Both the position numbers and the translations under genes were made by a program. From Actinernus sp. WN-2022 (lineage: Eukaryota; Cnidaria; Anthozoa; Actiniaria; Actinernidae): 64,000 nt of DNA. The notes below the pieces were generated by a model. It did not search any database. It was not told where the DNA came from and saw only the letters and a list, made by a program, of their open reading frames with translations. The stretch lies in the NCBI GenBank assembly GCA_030867875.1, contig JAOWCC010000019.1:106007006-106071005 (forward strand), read 5' to 3'. Positions within the stretch are counted from its first letter, which is position 1; the number at the start of each line of letters is the position of its first letter. Of the stretch, positions 1-7,883 are shown piece by piece.

Positions 1-544
1 CAGCTAATGTCCTATTTGCTCGTTCGACGAAGCCTTGCGCTCTATGATTACCAGCCTCACCTCGTTGAACTTTCGTACCATGTAGTTCTAGAGTTTCAGA
101 CATACGTCCCATGAATTCTCTACCAGGGTCTACTTGCAACGTCTTTGGCCATTCGAGTGGACTACGTTTGTAGATTCGTTCGAATGCCGCAGCAACTTCG
201 CCACTATCTTTAGATGCTAAAGGTTCGGCTTCTTTGTATCGAGAAGCTACATCGATTACTACTAAAGCGTACTTGTATAGCTTTCGTCCACGCCCAGGTC
301 GATCGTGTGGTAGAAATATCAAATCAGCTTGGTGGACTTCATTTGGTTTCGATACAGTCCAATGCGGTCGTGGAATGTGTTTTGGTGGTGGTAGATATAC
401 TTGCCATATAGATTGCTTTTCCAACCAACTCCTAGCTACGTCTTCTGATGCTTTCGCTGCTACCGATAGCTTACCAATTGCAGAGTGACCTTTCCAATAG
501 CCCATAGGACCATAGAAGATATTCGCAAGTTTAGAATCCATCAT
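1..544 (-). CDS. rve-family (retroviral-like) integrase, 3' part cut by window edge
   Basis: DDE strand-transfer enzyme expected to insert the element into host DNA. The minus-strand frame opens at two consecutive ATGs (544 and 541) and runs off the left edge after 181 codons. Numbering from the first Met, the catalytic residues are readable: D74 in HQAD, D139 in VDPGREF and E174 in FVERANRTL, giving a D(34)E spacing. The segment LPPPKHIPRP ahead of the core and the FLPHDRPGRGRK stretch are familiar from integrases of invertebrate virus-like elements. The C-terminal part is missing only because the window ends. Two overlapping plus-strand frames at 214-488 are shadows of this gene. A block resembling the other early promoters lies just upstream at 553-575. 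I am sure of the integrase family, less sure of the exact start among the two Mets. Confidence 0.92.
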   Translation of the reverse strand, partial: MMDSKLANIFYGPMGYWKGHSAIGKLSVAAKASEDVARSWLEKQSIWQVYLPPPKHIPRPHWTVSKPNEVHQADLIFLPHDRPGRGRKLYKYALVVIDVASRYKEAEPLASKDSGEVAAAFERIYKRSPLEWPKTLQVDPGREFMGRMSETLELHGTKVQRGEAGNHRAQGFVERANRTLA

Positions 545-552
545 ACATCTAT

Positions 553-575
553 ACATTCTAACCTTCAACAGATGA
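553..575 (-). promoter_or_regulatory. Partial early-promoter-like motif upstream of integrase
   Basis: The string CATTCTAACCTTCAACAGATG resembles the core CATTCCTTTAACAGATAC of the four upstream blocks at 10.33-12.40 kb and sits about 10 bases upstream of the integrase start in the same orientation. It is shorter than the other copies and lacks the AAGTTTGGA part, so this is a tentative match. Confidence 0.4.
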
Positions 576-639
576 AAAAAAAAAAAAAAAAAGAATAAGA
601 ACCAGGCCTCATTCCTTTTTTTTTTTTTTTTTTTTTTTT
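575..639. terminator. A/T-run hairpin between integrase and late block
   Basis: Eighteen A residues, a roughly 23-base spacer (GAATAAG...CATTCC) and about 24 T residues form a long inverted repeat. It resembles the two hairpins at 9.54 and 11.20 kb but its loop differs. It follows the 3' end of the 141-codon gene and the minisatellite on the minus strand and precedes the integrase start, so it may end the late transcript. A role in termination or polyadenylation is inferred from position only. Confidence 0.55.
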
Positions 640-641
640 AG

Positions 642-912
642 TATTTTTTAGTAGTAGCTTAGTAGTAACCTAGTAGTAGCTTAGTAGTAACCTAGTAGTA
701 ACTTAGTAGTAGCTTAGTAGTAACTTAGTAGTAGCTTAGTAGTAACTTAGTAGTAGCTTAGTAGTAACTTAGTAGTAGCTTAGTAGTAACTTAGTAGTAG
801 CTAGTAGTAGCTTAGTAGTAGCTTAGTAGTAGCTTAGTAGTAGCTTAGTAGTAGCTTAGTAGTAGCTTAGTAGTAGCTTAGTAGTAGCTTAGTAGTAGCT
901 TAGTAGTAGTAC
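642..912. repeat. 11-bp minisatellite, consensus AGTAGTAGCTT / AGTAGTAACTT
   Basis: About 24 tandem units of 11 bases alternate between GCTT, ACTT and ACCT endings and then become a uniform run of GCTT units towards the right. One unit near 801 is two bases shorter. The array lies directly behind the stop codon of the 141-codon gene at 924. No open frame uses it. A similar string (CCCTAGTAGTATAG) occurs at the proposed right end of the element (12,434-12,448), which may mean the repeat derives from terminal sequence. Confidence 0.9.
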
Positions 913-923
913 CTAGTACGTTT

Positions 924-1349
924 CTATAACCATCTACTAATGGCGTATCCAGCGCCTAGCATTCCACCACCAACGTAGAGCAACTCGCCAGTCTTCTGAT
1001 TGTTTGAGGGTCGGTAGTAGTCAGATAAGCGGGGTTCTTTCATCCCTTCGAGCCGTTCTAGCGCCTTACGTATATTATCGGATTGCACGAAGGCTTTGTT
1101 GGTATCTCTTTGAACGTTGTATGCGTCGCGTTCAAGACCTTCCTGATTTTGTGCAAAGTCGTATAATCTTTGACGTTCGGTTCTATACGCTGTCATTTCA
1201 GATTCTTGTCTTTCGATGGCCCTATCGTGTCTCTCTCGTTCCGTATCTGTATCACCCTTTCCAATCATTCTAGCTAGTATGCCACCACCAGTAAATGCCG
1301 TCGCATTCAAAACAGCGCCGAAAACTGTCATAGCAATTGCTGCCGCCAT
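924..1349 (-). CDS. Small membrane/coiled-coil protein, unrecognised
   Basis: 141 residues. An N-terminal hydrophobic segment (about residues 1-28, Ala/Gly rich) is followed by a long charged region rich in E, R and Q that looks like a coiled coil (about 35-105), then a second hydrophobic segment near the C terminus (about 122-139). The ATG overlaps the stop codon of the upstream 69-codon gene by one base (TAATG), so both are probably read from one late transcript. Its place in a block with the ATPase and capsid genes suggests a virion or membrane-associated protein. I do not recognise the family and assign no function. Confidence 0.75.
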   Translation of the reverse strand: MAAAIAMTVFGAVLNATAFTGGGILARMIGKGDTDTERERHDRAIERQESEMTAYRTERQRLYDFAQNQEGLERDAYNVQRDTNKAFVQSDNIRKALERLEGMKEPRLSDYYRPSNNQKTGELLYVGGGMLGAGYAISRWL

Positions 1350-1558
1350 TATGGTATGATCTTTTGTTTCTCAAGATATTGTTTCGCGTATAAGCTACCA
1401 AGTATCACGGCGTTCCACTTTGCGAAATTTACTAGGGAAGAAGAAGGATCGCTAAGCATAGATTCCTTGATAGTCTTCTTTACGATCCACCCAATACCAG
1501 AAGCAAGTCCAACAATTATGGCTGCATCGGTTGCCGTCTTCATAAATTCTTTATCCAT
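1349..1558 (-). CDS. 69-residue membrane protein of the viral element
   Basis: A short protein with two hydrophobic stretches (about residues 10-28 and 45-60) separated by a polar linker containing DPSSSLVN. It starts 38 bases downstream of the next gene's stop and has a TATA-like box just upstream (1,563-1,576). Its stop overlaps the next ATG by one base. Small two-helix proteins with this look accompany capsid genes in related elements, from memory, but its role is unknown. Compact operon-like placement and a clean promoter argue that it is real despite its size. Confidence 0.65.
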   Translation of the reverse strand: MDKEFMKTATDAAIIVGLASGIGWIVKKTIKESMLSDPSSSLVNFAKWNAVILGSLYAKQYLEKQKIIP

Positions 1559-1561
1559 CTC

Positions 1562-1580
1562 GACATATATAAGTATGGTC
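1562..1580 (-). promoter_or_regulatory. Late-type TATA box upstream of the 69-codon gene
   Basis: On the minus strand the sequence CCATACTTATATATGTCGAG lies immediately before the ATG at 1,558. It resembles the AT-rich boxes directly in front of the capsid, large structural and penton-like genes. Assignment rests on position and similarity only. Confidence 0.5.
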
Positions 1581-1595
1581 TCGAGTCTTTAAGTG

Positions 1596-1949
1596 TTACT
1601 CCATGTCTAGTATCGTAAGCTTTGCCGGAGCTGCAGGTCGTGTCGTGCTAACGGCGGCAGCTCGCGTGTTGCCATCTACATACTTCTTGTACGCAAAGTA
1701 CGTACCAAACAATGTAGCGCCAGTACCGATGACTGCGAGGATAGTCAGGTTTTCGAACCGACCTTTCTCTACGTTAGTTTCTTTGGACGGTTCATTCTCA
1801 CGTTCTATCTCCACCCTTTGAGCTTCTTTTGCACGAGCAGTGACCTTCTCCCAAGCTAATTTTCCTGCTGCAACGCGCTTTGGGTTTTTTACCTTAGTTG
1901 GTGCAGTCGTCGGAGGATTCGCAGTTATCTGATCCGTCTGTCCTTCCAT
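1596..1949 (-). CDS. Single-pass membrane protein with basic N-terminal region
   Basis: 117 residues if the Met at 1,949 is used; an upstream in-frame Met at 1,985 would add 12. I prefer the internal start (MEGQTDQ) because the longer form runs deeper into the upstream gene. The N-terminal half is polar, with a basic motif KNPKRVAAGKLAWEK and a charged helix. A single hydrophobic segment follows (about residues 70-90, LAVIGTGATLFGTYFAYK), then a short Ala/Thr/Pro tail. The KNPKRVAAG-type motif recurs, from memory, in small proteins of related elements in aquatic invertebrates. It overlaps the 3' end of the 183-codon gene by 56 bases in another frame. Function unknown; a virion membrane or DNA-associated protein is possible. 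Confidence 0.7.
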   Translation of the reverse strand: MEGQTDQITANPPTTAPTKVKNPKRVAAGKLAWEKVTARAKEAQRVEIERENEPSKETNVEKGRFENLTILAVIGTGATLFGTYFAYKKYVDGNTRAAAVSTTRPAAPAKLTILDME

Positions 1950-2445
1950 CTTGCTTCGATATAGTAGGTATTTGTGAAGGTTCAACAGTTGTACCAGGAA
2001 TGACTACGTGGCCAGATATGTGAAATAGGACGCTAGCTAGAGCTACAAGGCGACCTGCTTTGAGCGATAGTAGGCCAGTCGCAGCACTGATCTCGTTGCG
2101 GACTAGAGGGTCTTCTTGTAGGTCCTTGATCAGGGCTTCTTGAGAATCTATTGGTACTAGGTAGGCAACTAGGCGGGTAGCTAGACGCGTCACGCCGTCG
2201 ACTAAGCCTTTCGTTACTTGCTGAGCTAGGACGGCCTGGTACCTCCTATACAACTTGTCTACTTCTTTCTCAGGAAGTCTAGAGACGTCTCCTAGGGAAA
2301 AGTTCTTACCTAGGTATTCTTTCGTTACGCCTGTTGCGGCTAAGATCGAAAGTGATTCGCGATTGTCTGACGTAACGTCTAGGTCGGTTGGTGGTGGGCC
2401 TGTTACGTCCTCACCGAATATCTCGAGTATTTCCTTATCAGTCAT
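1894..2445 (-). CDS. Unrecognised late protein, 183 residues
   Basis: Acidic N-terminus (about 1-30), a central helical region (about 35-110) with KGLVDGVTRLATRLVAYLVPIDSQ, a moderately hydrophobic segment (about 120-150) and a Ser/Asp/Thr-rich tail. The central part matches a small protein type I recall beside capsid genes of similar elements, where no function is assigned. Its ATG lies inside the end of the ATPase gene with an 8-base overlap (ATGACTGA), so translation may be coupled, or a separate promoter within the ATPase end (CCTATAACATATT) may serve it. The frame is intact and fits the uniform strand of the late block. Confidence 0.75.
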   Translation of the reverse strand: MTDKEILEIFGEDVTGPPPTDLDVTSDNRESLSILAATGVTKEYLGKNFSLGDVSRLPEKEVDKLYRRYQAVLAQQVTKGLVDGVTRLATRLVAYLVPIDSQEALIKDLQEDPLVRNEISAATGLLSLKAGRLVALASVLFHISGHVVIPGTTVEPSQIPTISKQDGRTDGSDNCESSDDCTN

Positions 2446-3058
2446 AATATGTTATAGGTGCTGGGAGCTCTAACACTACCTCGAAAGGATGGCGTAGACA
2501 GAAGCACATGCGAGCGAACTTATGGGATCCAAGTATCGTTCGTAACTCTTTACATTCTTGCGAGCCTCCATAATCCTCAAATATCCTTTTACCATCTACG
2601 GCCGATGCTGTATGAAATGCTACTACGATAGCTACGTTCTCGCGGAAGGGTTTACATATGCTCGTTAGTTGTTGGGACAGCACCCAAATGGAAAGCCCTA
2701 TATGTCGTGCAGAAAAGGCTAAGTCCACTAGCTTTTCAGTTCGTTTCTTGACGTCCTTCGATGCGGCGCAATCGTCGAGAATCAATAGAGTATTGGTACC
2801 TGACCAAAATGTTGCGCAAATACTCAAAGTAGCATCGATGGCATCCTGCGGTGGTGACATGACGAAGAAACGAGGATCTCGATTTGCAAATCCTCGATAG
2901 GTTTTGTTGTGGGCATACGTAGGACAAATCAGTACTATGTAATCGAACTTACCACGAAATGATCCACGAAGTTGTTCTATGAGAAACGCAGTCTTCCCAC
3001 AATTCGTCGGACCGACTATGAGTGCGTTGAACGGCACGTGCTCTACGAGAGAATCCAT
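2438..3058 (-). CDS. A32-type genome-packaging ATPase
   Basis: 206 residues, the usual size for the FtsK/HerA-like packaging ATPases of small double-jelly-roll viruses. The Walker A motif GPTNCGKT is at residues 16-23. The Walker B strand LLILDD is at 91-96, followed by a polar sensor-like stretch WVLSQQ at 125-130. The fold would pump viral DNA into the capsid. The gene follows the major capsid gene directly, with stop and start sharing one base (TGATG), the conserved neighbourhood for this pair. All key motifs are intact. The start at 3,058 is the only Met ahead of Walker A, at the expected distance. Confidence 0.93.
   Translation of the reverse strand: MDSLVEHVPFNALIVGPTNCGKTAFLIEQLRGSFRGKFDYIVLICPTYAHNKTYRGFANRDPRFFVMSPPQDAIDATLSICATFWSGTNTLLILDDCAASKDVKKRTEKLVDLAFSARHIGLSIWVLSQQLTSICKPFRENVAIVVAFHTASAVDGKRIFEDYGGSQECKELRTILGSHKFARMCFCLRHPFEVVLELPAPITYYD
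2446..2460 (-). promoter_or_regulatory. TATAACATATT box before the 183-codon gene
   Basis: On the minus strand CACCTATAACATATT ends directly at the ATG at 2,445. It shares the TATAAC core with the boxes at 4,301, 7,190 and 7,884. It lies inside the last codons of the ATPase gene. Confidence 0.45.
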
Positions 3059-4293
3059 CAGTATACTATACTATGTAAAGATCTGTTCAATATCATGACC
3101 TGAGCATCCGCAAGGACGTAGATGTGCATTTTCACATTTCCACTTCCCTTCGCAGTTCTATGTATGCGAATGTCGATGTCCTTTCCACTGCCGGTTTGTG
3201 CCAAGCCATCACCATGAACGGTGGAATCTTTTGCTGTGCGACAATCGATTAGGATAGCGAATCTATTTTCAAAGAACTTCTTTGGAGTCATGGAAGTATT
3301 GGGTGTACCAAACCATCCTCTTGCAGCCTCCCAGAAATCTAGGGGAAGCATGCCGCTTGGAAAGAGTCTGTTGGGAATCCCGTTGACATCTACTTCTACC
3401 TTCAAAATATCTGGATTCGAGAATGATTCGCTATCTCGCGTGCCAATGGTAGGTGGATCTATGAATAGTAGAAGTAGTCCAGCAAAGGATCGTCGTGGAA
3501 CGTTGACGTTTTGAGATATCAAAGTATCGGATGTTTTAGCGATATCTACTGTCTTGAAGTGAACAGCGTAGTTGTATAGGAATGCAGTACCTATTTCGTA
3601 TTTGTGAAATGCACTACTAGCCAGCGTTCCGTCCCTGATTGCTTCGTATTCTAGTTGGATGTTGGTAAGTTGGTACGTACCTATCTTCGTCGTATCCGAT
3701 CCAATTACGACCTCGTTGGCAGGCGCTAGAGTCAACTCGAATGTAATGGTATTTTCTAAGGCATATGGATATAGAACTCCATGTTGTGTCAGAATGTCAA
3801 CATCTAATGGAATCCTATACTTGGAACCACATGCAGCTAGGAGCGCGTTGTCTGCAGCAGACGAAGTACTTGCGTCACCAGCTTTCGATCGTAGCTTGTT
3901 CGTGTTCTCTGATTGAATGCCTTGTTGTACTCTCGACTCTCTCTCCTGCGTAGATAGGTATACATCGGAGTACGTTTGTAGGAGGTCTGGCCTGCCAAGG
4001 TCTTCTACTGTTTCAGCTCCCATCCTACAGATTCTACGTATGACCAAGCAGCGTCCAATGTTCGAAACGACTCTGTTATTCGCATGTCCACCAGATAGTA
4101 CGATGTCGCCCAATAGCGCTAAGCTGCCAGGTACTAGTACTACACCTTCTGCTAGCTTTGGGACTTCTACATATAGAGTCTCACCTGGATTGGCAGATGA
4201 TCGAGTGAAAGTTTTCCTATACAAGTCTCGCGGAGCTTTGAGTGCATGAGGCTCTCTTCGTGCTTGTGTGGGATCCAACTTTGATGAGATCAT
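3058..4293 (-). CDS. Major capsid protein, double jelly-roll type
   Basis: 411 residues from the Met at 4,293. A longer frame starts at 4,329, but its extra codons are read from the TATA-like promoter, and the context TTCAACATGA before the chosen Met is repeated at the large structural gene (7,176). The protein is rich in beta-strand-like hydrophobic segments with loops of G, N, S and T. Recognisable stretches include ETLYVEVPKL, VPGSLAL, LSGGHANN, YRIPLDVDILTQHGVLYP, YQLTNIQLEYE and a C-terminal GSGNVKMHIYVLADAQ. I recall this pattern from capsid-like proteins of integrated elements in cnidarians; the double jelly-roll fold is inferred from that, the length and the neighbouring packaging ATPase. 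It is transcribed divergently from the 369-codon membrane protein through a 25-base spacer holding a palindromic promoter. The frame is undamaged. Confidence 0.85.
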   Translation of the reverse strand: MISSKLDPTQARREPHALKAPRDLYRKTFTRSSANPGETLYVEVPKLAEGVVLVPGSLALLGDIVLSGGHANNRVVSNIGRCLVIRRICRMGAETVEDLGRPDLLQTYSDVYLSTQERESRVQQGIQSENTNKLRSKAGDASTSSAADNALLAACGSKYRIPLDVDILTQHGVLYPYALENTITFELTLAPANEVVIGSDTTKIGTYQLTNIQLEYEAIRDGTLASSAFHKYEIGTAFLYNYAVHFKTVDIAKTSDTLISQNVNVPRRSFAGLLLLFIDPPTIGTRDSESFSNPDILKVEVDVNGIPNRLFPSGMLPLDFWEAARGWFGTPNTSMTPKKFFENRFAILIDCRTAKDSTVHGDGLAQTGSGKDIDIRIHRTAKGSGNVKMHIYVLADAQVMILNRSLHSIVY

Positions 4294-4320
4294 GTTGAAT
4301 ATAACTATATATATAGTTAT
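4294..4320. promoter_or_regulatory. Bidirectional palindromic late promoter
   Basis: The 20 bases at 4,301-4,320 are a perfect palindrome, ATAACTATATATATAGTTAT. They fill the gap between the divergent capsid gene (ATG at 4,293, minus) and membrane-protein gene (ATG at 4,319, plus), so one site could drive both. The same half-site recurs before several other structural genes. Confidence 0.75.
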
Positions 4321-5428
4321 GTCTAACATGGCCTTTGATGGGAGGTATGAGGAAAGAACTGATGAAGCTGAAAGAGGAAAAGATTACGATGACGATGCTA
4401 TCGATGTGGAGGAGTGGAAACATCGCTTTCCAGACTCGACAAGTGTGGAGCCTAGAGAATCGCTCAACATGAAAACCATACGCGATTACCCTAGAGAAGG
4501 CGCTCGACCAAAGGATCAGGAAACCTCGTTTTCTATAGACGATGAATGGCTGGATGAACTCGTCGACCCGAAAGACTCGAACGTTTCTAGATACGAAAGA
4601 ATCCTGGAAAATCTGAAAGATGAGAAACCTCCTAAATTCAGCGCTAGAGATGTGATCTTCAAACAAGGCTTATCAGACGATGTAAGACAGGATATGTTCG
4701 AGACCGTCTGGGAACAATATCCAGATGTGGGAATTCGAGGTGTTCTCGAGATGGCAACCATGTCTGATGGTAGAGTCGCTATCCACGAGTATGGAAGTAC
4801 GAATAAACCTATCCCTTTGACCACCAAGAAGGGCGAGTTATATACGAGGATTGGGAAAGGTCTCAAAAGAGTCCTAGGAACTCTGAGGGGAAAAATGGTA
4901 GAAGAAGTCATAGAAGCTGAAGACCAATTGAGTGAGAGGATCGAACGAAATGAAGAAATACTCAAAGACCCTACGTCTACTGAAACTCAGAAAGAGAATG
5001 CTACTAACGAAATAAGGACCGATCAGGAGGAGCAAGCAGACCTAGAACGAATAGAAGAAGCCCTGGCAGAACGGATGCCACTTAGGGATCGTATAAGAAT
5101 CATCTTCAAGAAGTATGGAGTCAGTATAATTAGCGTGGTAGCTGCGGTAAGTACTGTGATCGGCGTAATAGTTTCCAATCTGACAAAGGCAGTTTCCGAG
5201 ATAGTACCGGGAGTTGGAGATGCTGCCAAAGCAGCTGCTAAAACAACTGCCAAAGCCTTAAAAGCAATAGGTAAAAAGTTAGAAGAGATTCTACCTAAGA
5301 TGATTGGGCCAATTGCGAGTTTCATATTCAGTATGGCTGCTGACGTCGTTGGAGTCTTAGCAAACAACATTTGGTTGTTAATCGTAGCAGCAGTGGTCTT
5401 CGTAGTGGAGCAATACAAACGACGTTAA
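4319..5428 (+). CDS. Large virion-candidate membrane protein with coiled coil and C-terminal hydrophobic segments
   Basis: 369 residues from the ATG at 4,319; a longer frame begins with a GTG at 4,268 but would be read through the promoter. The first 130 residues are very acidic. A region around residue 140 (ILEMATMSDGRVAIHEYGS approximately) and a strongly charged coiled coil (about 185-255) follow. The last 110 residues hold two hydrophobic segments (about 270-290 and 325-365) around an Ala/Lys-rich amphipathic stretch. Similar C-terminal regions occur, from memory, in proteins of related elements in Hydra and corals. The gene ends tail-to-tail with the next minus-strand gene, the two stop codons sharing bases at 5,425-5,428. 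A minor virion or membrane-remodelling protein is my guess; no enzyme motif is visible. Confidence 0.75.
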   Translation: MSNMAFDGRYEERTDEAERGKDYDDDAIDVEEWKHRFPDSTSVEPRESLNMKTIRDYPREGARPKDQETSFSIDDEWLDELVDPKDSNVSRYERILENLKDEKPPKFSARDVIFKQGLSDDVRQDMFETVWEQYPDVGIRGVLEMATMSDGRVAIHEYGSTNKPIPLTTKKGELYTRIGKGLKRVLGTLRGKMVEEVIEAEDQLSERIERNEEILKDPTSTETQKENATNEIRTDQEEQADLERIEEALAERMPLRDRIRIIFKKYGVSIISVVAAVSTVIGVIVSNLTKAVSEIVPGVGDAAKAAAKTTAKALKAIGKKLEEILPKMIGPIASFIFSMAADVVGVLANNIWLLIVAAVVFVVEQYKRR

Positions 5429-7176
5429 CGAAACAACGTCCATGCAATTCCAGCTGCGGCAATGGATGTCACTGCGAGATTAATCTCATGTTGTGGGACA
5501 GCCTTTGGTACAGGAACTAGTTTCTCGTGCGTCTCGAGAGGCGGCACCAATTTCTTATCTGGTGGGCCTTCCATAGGAAGCGGGCGTCCTTTGACTTCTG
5601 CATTGATGTCGTTAGTGCCTAGCATCATATCTTTCGTGGCTTTCGGGGTTGGATTCCTATAGCCATCTTTCTTACCAAGATAGTACACTAGATTGCTTGG
5701 CAATAATCGCACACCTATAGCTATTGCTAGATCGAGCCTCTTATGCGTTGTCGTTATAGCGGTAAGATAGTTTTTGTAGCTCACCACTAAATCGTTTTCG
5801 AGAATAGCGCCTTCGACTAAGCTCTTAAACTTTTCTTTGACGTTGAAACTATCTACGATGGATTCGTTAAGATCGTTTTGAGCTCCTAGAATACAATATC
5901 CAAAAGCTTCGACAGATCGATTCAATCTACCTAATCCAGCATTCGTCAAACCTCTGCCGATTGGTGGCGTAAACCAATTGTATTGTTTACCGTTGTTATT
6001 GCTAATGTACGATAAAGGAAACTGATAGTCTGTACGACTCTCCTCAGGAAACTTAAAGTCACCACCAGGCCACTTCGCAGAGTACGAAGTATTATGTGCG
6101 TACTTCTCCGTATAGTTCACCATTCTTCCATGAGAGTTTACGTAGACGTCTCCTAAGCCATCCCACCGAAAGTCTGGCGTTCGAGATATACCGAATTCGA
6201 TGCACAATTTCTCAAGGACTGATTTGCTATAGAGATTGTCGAGTTGCTTGAAAGCACGGTTACCAGGTAGAGGAGCTCCAAGTTCATGTAGAATTCTTCG
6301 TATCGTGAAATATACGTGGAATCGTAGGAACCCTTGGACAACTGGTGGATATGTTTTGAAAGTGGGGTCAAACAACGACACTCCGCATCCAGAAGTTGCA
6401 CACCACGTTGCAAAATTAAGTTGTTGAGGCCAGTATTTGAAATCCGGACCTGATAACCATCTACGAGACTCCTTTGCTGTCGTATGCTTTACAACGATCT
6501 CCTTGAATATATTTGGAACGCCTGCTTCGAACTTCTTCGTAGGTGTGACGTATATCCATAACTTGGTGAGATCAATATCTTGTGCCGGTTCGGTAAAAGG
6601 AACTGCTCGAATAGGATATTTTGCACTCTTATCTAGTGTCAACGTAGATGGGAAACCATCAACCATTCCCTGCAATGCATTGTCGATGCGTCTTTGAGTG
6701 ACTGCAGATAACTTTGAGACATCATCGCCGTAAACGACATAGCTAGAATCTCCATCTCGAAACCAAATACTCGTCGAATATTTGCCTGGACCGTTCACTT
6801 CCGTAGAGGCATAGAACTTGTGAAGATCCGTATGTGGGTATCGTTTCTCGAACTTCGCTAATAGATCTGCATTCAACGTTGCGATCTTATCGTTTTCTTC
6901 TATCCAATCGCGTTTGGAAAGACCTTCGTGTTCCCGCGCGAATAGTACGCTCTCGTAAACTGACTTACCACCAAGTGCTACATCTAGAGCCTTACCAGTG
7001 CGACCAAGCCACCCCATCAATTTACCACCTCCCGTCTTAGTAGGAAGCCCTTCCTCCGTGAACACGCGATGAGACATTCCCCGATCGATGAAATTAACAT
7101 TATCGGAAGCAGATTCGAACCAACTAAGTACGGCATTAGGAAATAGGTACTTGAACTGCCGCCATGCGTCTGTCAT
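5425..7176 (-). CDS. Large structural candidate of the viral element, C-terminal membrane anchor
   Basis: 583 residues from the Met at 7,176. A Met five codons upstream (7,191) lies within the promoter box, and the context CTTCAACATGA matches the capsid gene start, so I use the downstream one. The protein begins with a moderately hydrophobic region and has a central segment with the strings LNFATWCATSGCGVSLFDP and FLRFHVYFTIRRILHELG (about residues 250-310). The tail is Pro-rich and ends in one hydrophobic helix (about 565-580). I recall the WCATSGCG and RFHVYFTIRRI strings from uncharacterised proteins of similar cnidarian elements. No catalytic motif stands out. Size, late-type promoter and place between capsid and penton-like genes suggest a minor capsid or membrane-anchored virion protein, which is inference. 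Confidence 0.75.
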   Translation of the reverse strand: MTDAWRQFKYLFPNAVLSWFESASDNVNFIDRGMSHRVFTEEGLPTKTGGGKLMGWLGRTGKALDVALGGKSVYESVLFAREHEGLSKRDWIEENDKIATLNADLLAKFEKRYPHTDLHKFYASTEVNGPGKYSTSIWFRDGDSSYVVYGDDVSKLSAVTQRRIDNALQGMVDGFPSTLTLDKSAKYPIRAVPFTEPAQDIDLTKLWIYVTPTKKFEAGVPNIFKEIVVKHTTAKESRRWLSGPDFKYWPQQLNFATWCATSGCGVSLFDPTFKTYPPVVQGFLRFHVYFTIRRILHELGAPLPGNRAFKQLDNLYSKSVLEKLCIEFGISRTPDFRWDGLGDVYVNSHGRMVNYTEKYAHNTSYSAKWPGGDFKFPEESRTDYQFPLSYISNNNGKQYNWFTPPIGRGLTNAGLGRLNRSVEAFGYCILGAQNDLNESIVDSFNVKEKFKSLVEGAILENDLVVSYKNYLTAITTTHKRLDLAIAIGVRLLPSNLVYYLGKKDGYRNPTPKATKDMMLGTNDINAEVKGRPLPMEGPPDKKLVPPLETHEKLVPVPKAVPQHEINLAVTSIAAAGIAWTLFR

Positions 7177-7217
7177 GTTGAAGCTATACATACATATAGT
7201 TATACCTTTAATACGTA
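7177..7217. promoter_or_regulatory. Divergent late promoter between large structural and penton-like genes
   Basis: The spacer contains ACATATAGTTATACC on the plus strand, which reads ATAACTATATGT towards the minus-strand gene. It is an imperfect version of the palindrome at 4,301-4,320 and serves a divergent gene pair in the same way. Confidence 0.65.
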
Positions 7218-7883
7218 ATGGCGATCCTTAATGTCACCACAACATTTGCCGACCATACTCTCTACTTCGACGACCCTATTCTTATACAGAACGTTTCGCT
7301 ACTCGAGATCGCTTTTGAGAACAGTTGGTGGAACCTAACGGAGGCGGGCTCGTTCAGGTGGGAAGTCAAGGGTATTGGGTTCCCACACGAAATCGAACCA
7401 GGGTCTTACAATTTTAAGAAAATCAAGAATGCCTTAAAGCCTGCAAGTAGTGCTGGTATCGTGGAATTTAAGAGCAATACCCTCTTTAGGGACCACGTCA
7501 TAGTAGTTAAGAAACCAATCAAGTTCGATAAGAATTTCTACACACTATTAGGTGTCGAAGGTGGAGAAGAAGAGAATAACGAGTTTCTGCTAAAAGTTGG
7601 TAATTACCCTATTAAGATCAAAGATATCTACACAATGTATGTCTATTGCGATGCGGTGGATTCCGGTTTCTCACTCCTAGAGGGAAAACGATCGAAAGTC
7701 TTGGCTAGCATAGAGGTCCGAGGTCCTTGGTTTTCAAGGACAACCTATCCTATAACGAATCCCCAAGCCCTGCAAGCTCTAGGTACAACGCTAAACAGCC
7801 TTCGTCTGACAATTCGTGATGGGAAAGGCAACGTGGTAGACTTCCGTGGTCGACCTATACGATACGTGTTGAAGCTTGAGTAA
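7218..7883 (+). CDS. Penton-like single jelly-roll minor capsid candidate
   Basis: 221 residues starting at the first ATG after the promoter. Composition is that of a small beta-sandwich protein: alternating hydrophobic strands, few helices and no membrane segment. Motifs I associate with penton-type proteins of related viruses are present: YVYCDAVDSGFSLLEGK near residue 140 and a C-terminal GNVVDFRGRPIRYVLKLE-type strand ending. In such viruses this protein closes capsid vertices. The next gene follows after 19 bases containing another TATAAC box. The frame is intact. Fold and role are inferred from length, composition, motif memory and neighbourhood; a structure prediction would settle it. 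Confidence 0.68.
   Translation: MAILNVTTTFADHTLYFDDPILIQNVSLLEIAFENSWWNLTEAGSFRWEVKGIGFPHEIEPGSYNFKKIKNALKPASSAGIVEFKSNTLFRDHVIVVKKPIKFDKNFYTLLGVEGGEEENNEFLLKVGNYPIKIKDIYTMYVYCDAVDSGFSLLEGKRSKVLASIEVRGPWFSRTTYPITNPQALQALGTTLNSLRLTIRDGKGNVVDFRGRPIRYVLKLE

Noticed and set aside
214..488. Two plus-strand ORFs at the left edge
   Set aside because: They are antisense shadows of the integrase, whose motifs are clear on the minus strand.
642..912. 11-bp repeats as a CRISPR or centromeric array
   Set aside because: Units are far too short and contiguous; this is a minisatellite.
4294..4329. Longer N-terminus for the capsid protein (LDITIYIVIFN)
   Set aside because: These codons are the palindromic promoter read as protein; the TTCAACATGA context supports the inner Met.
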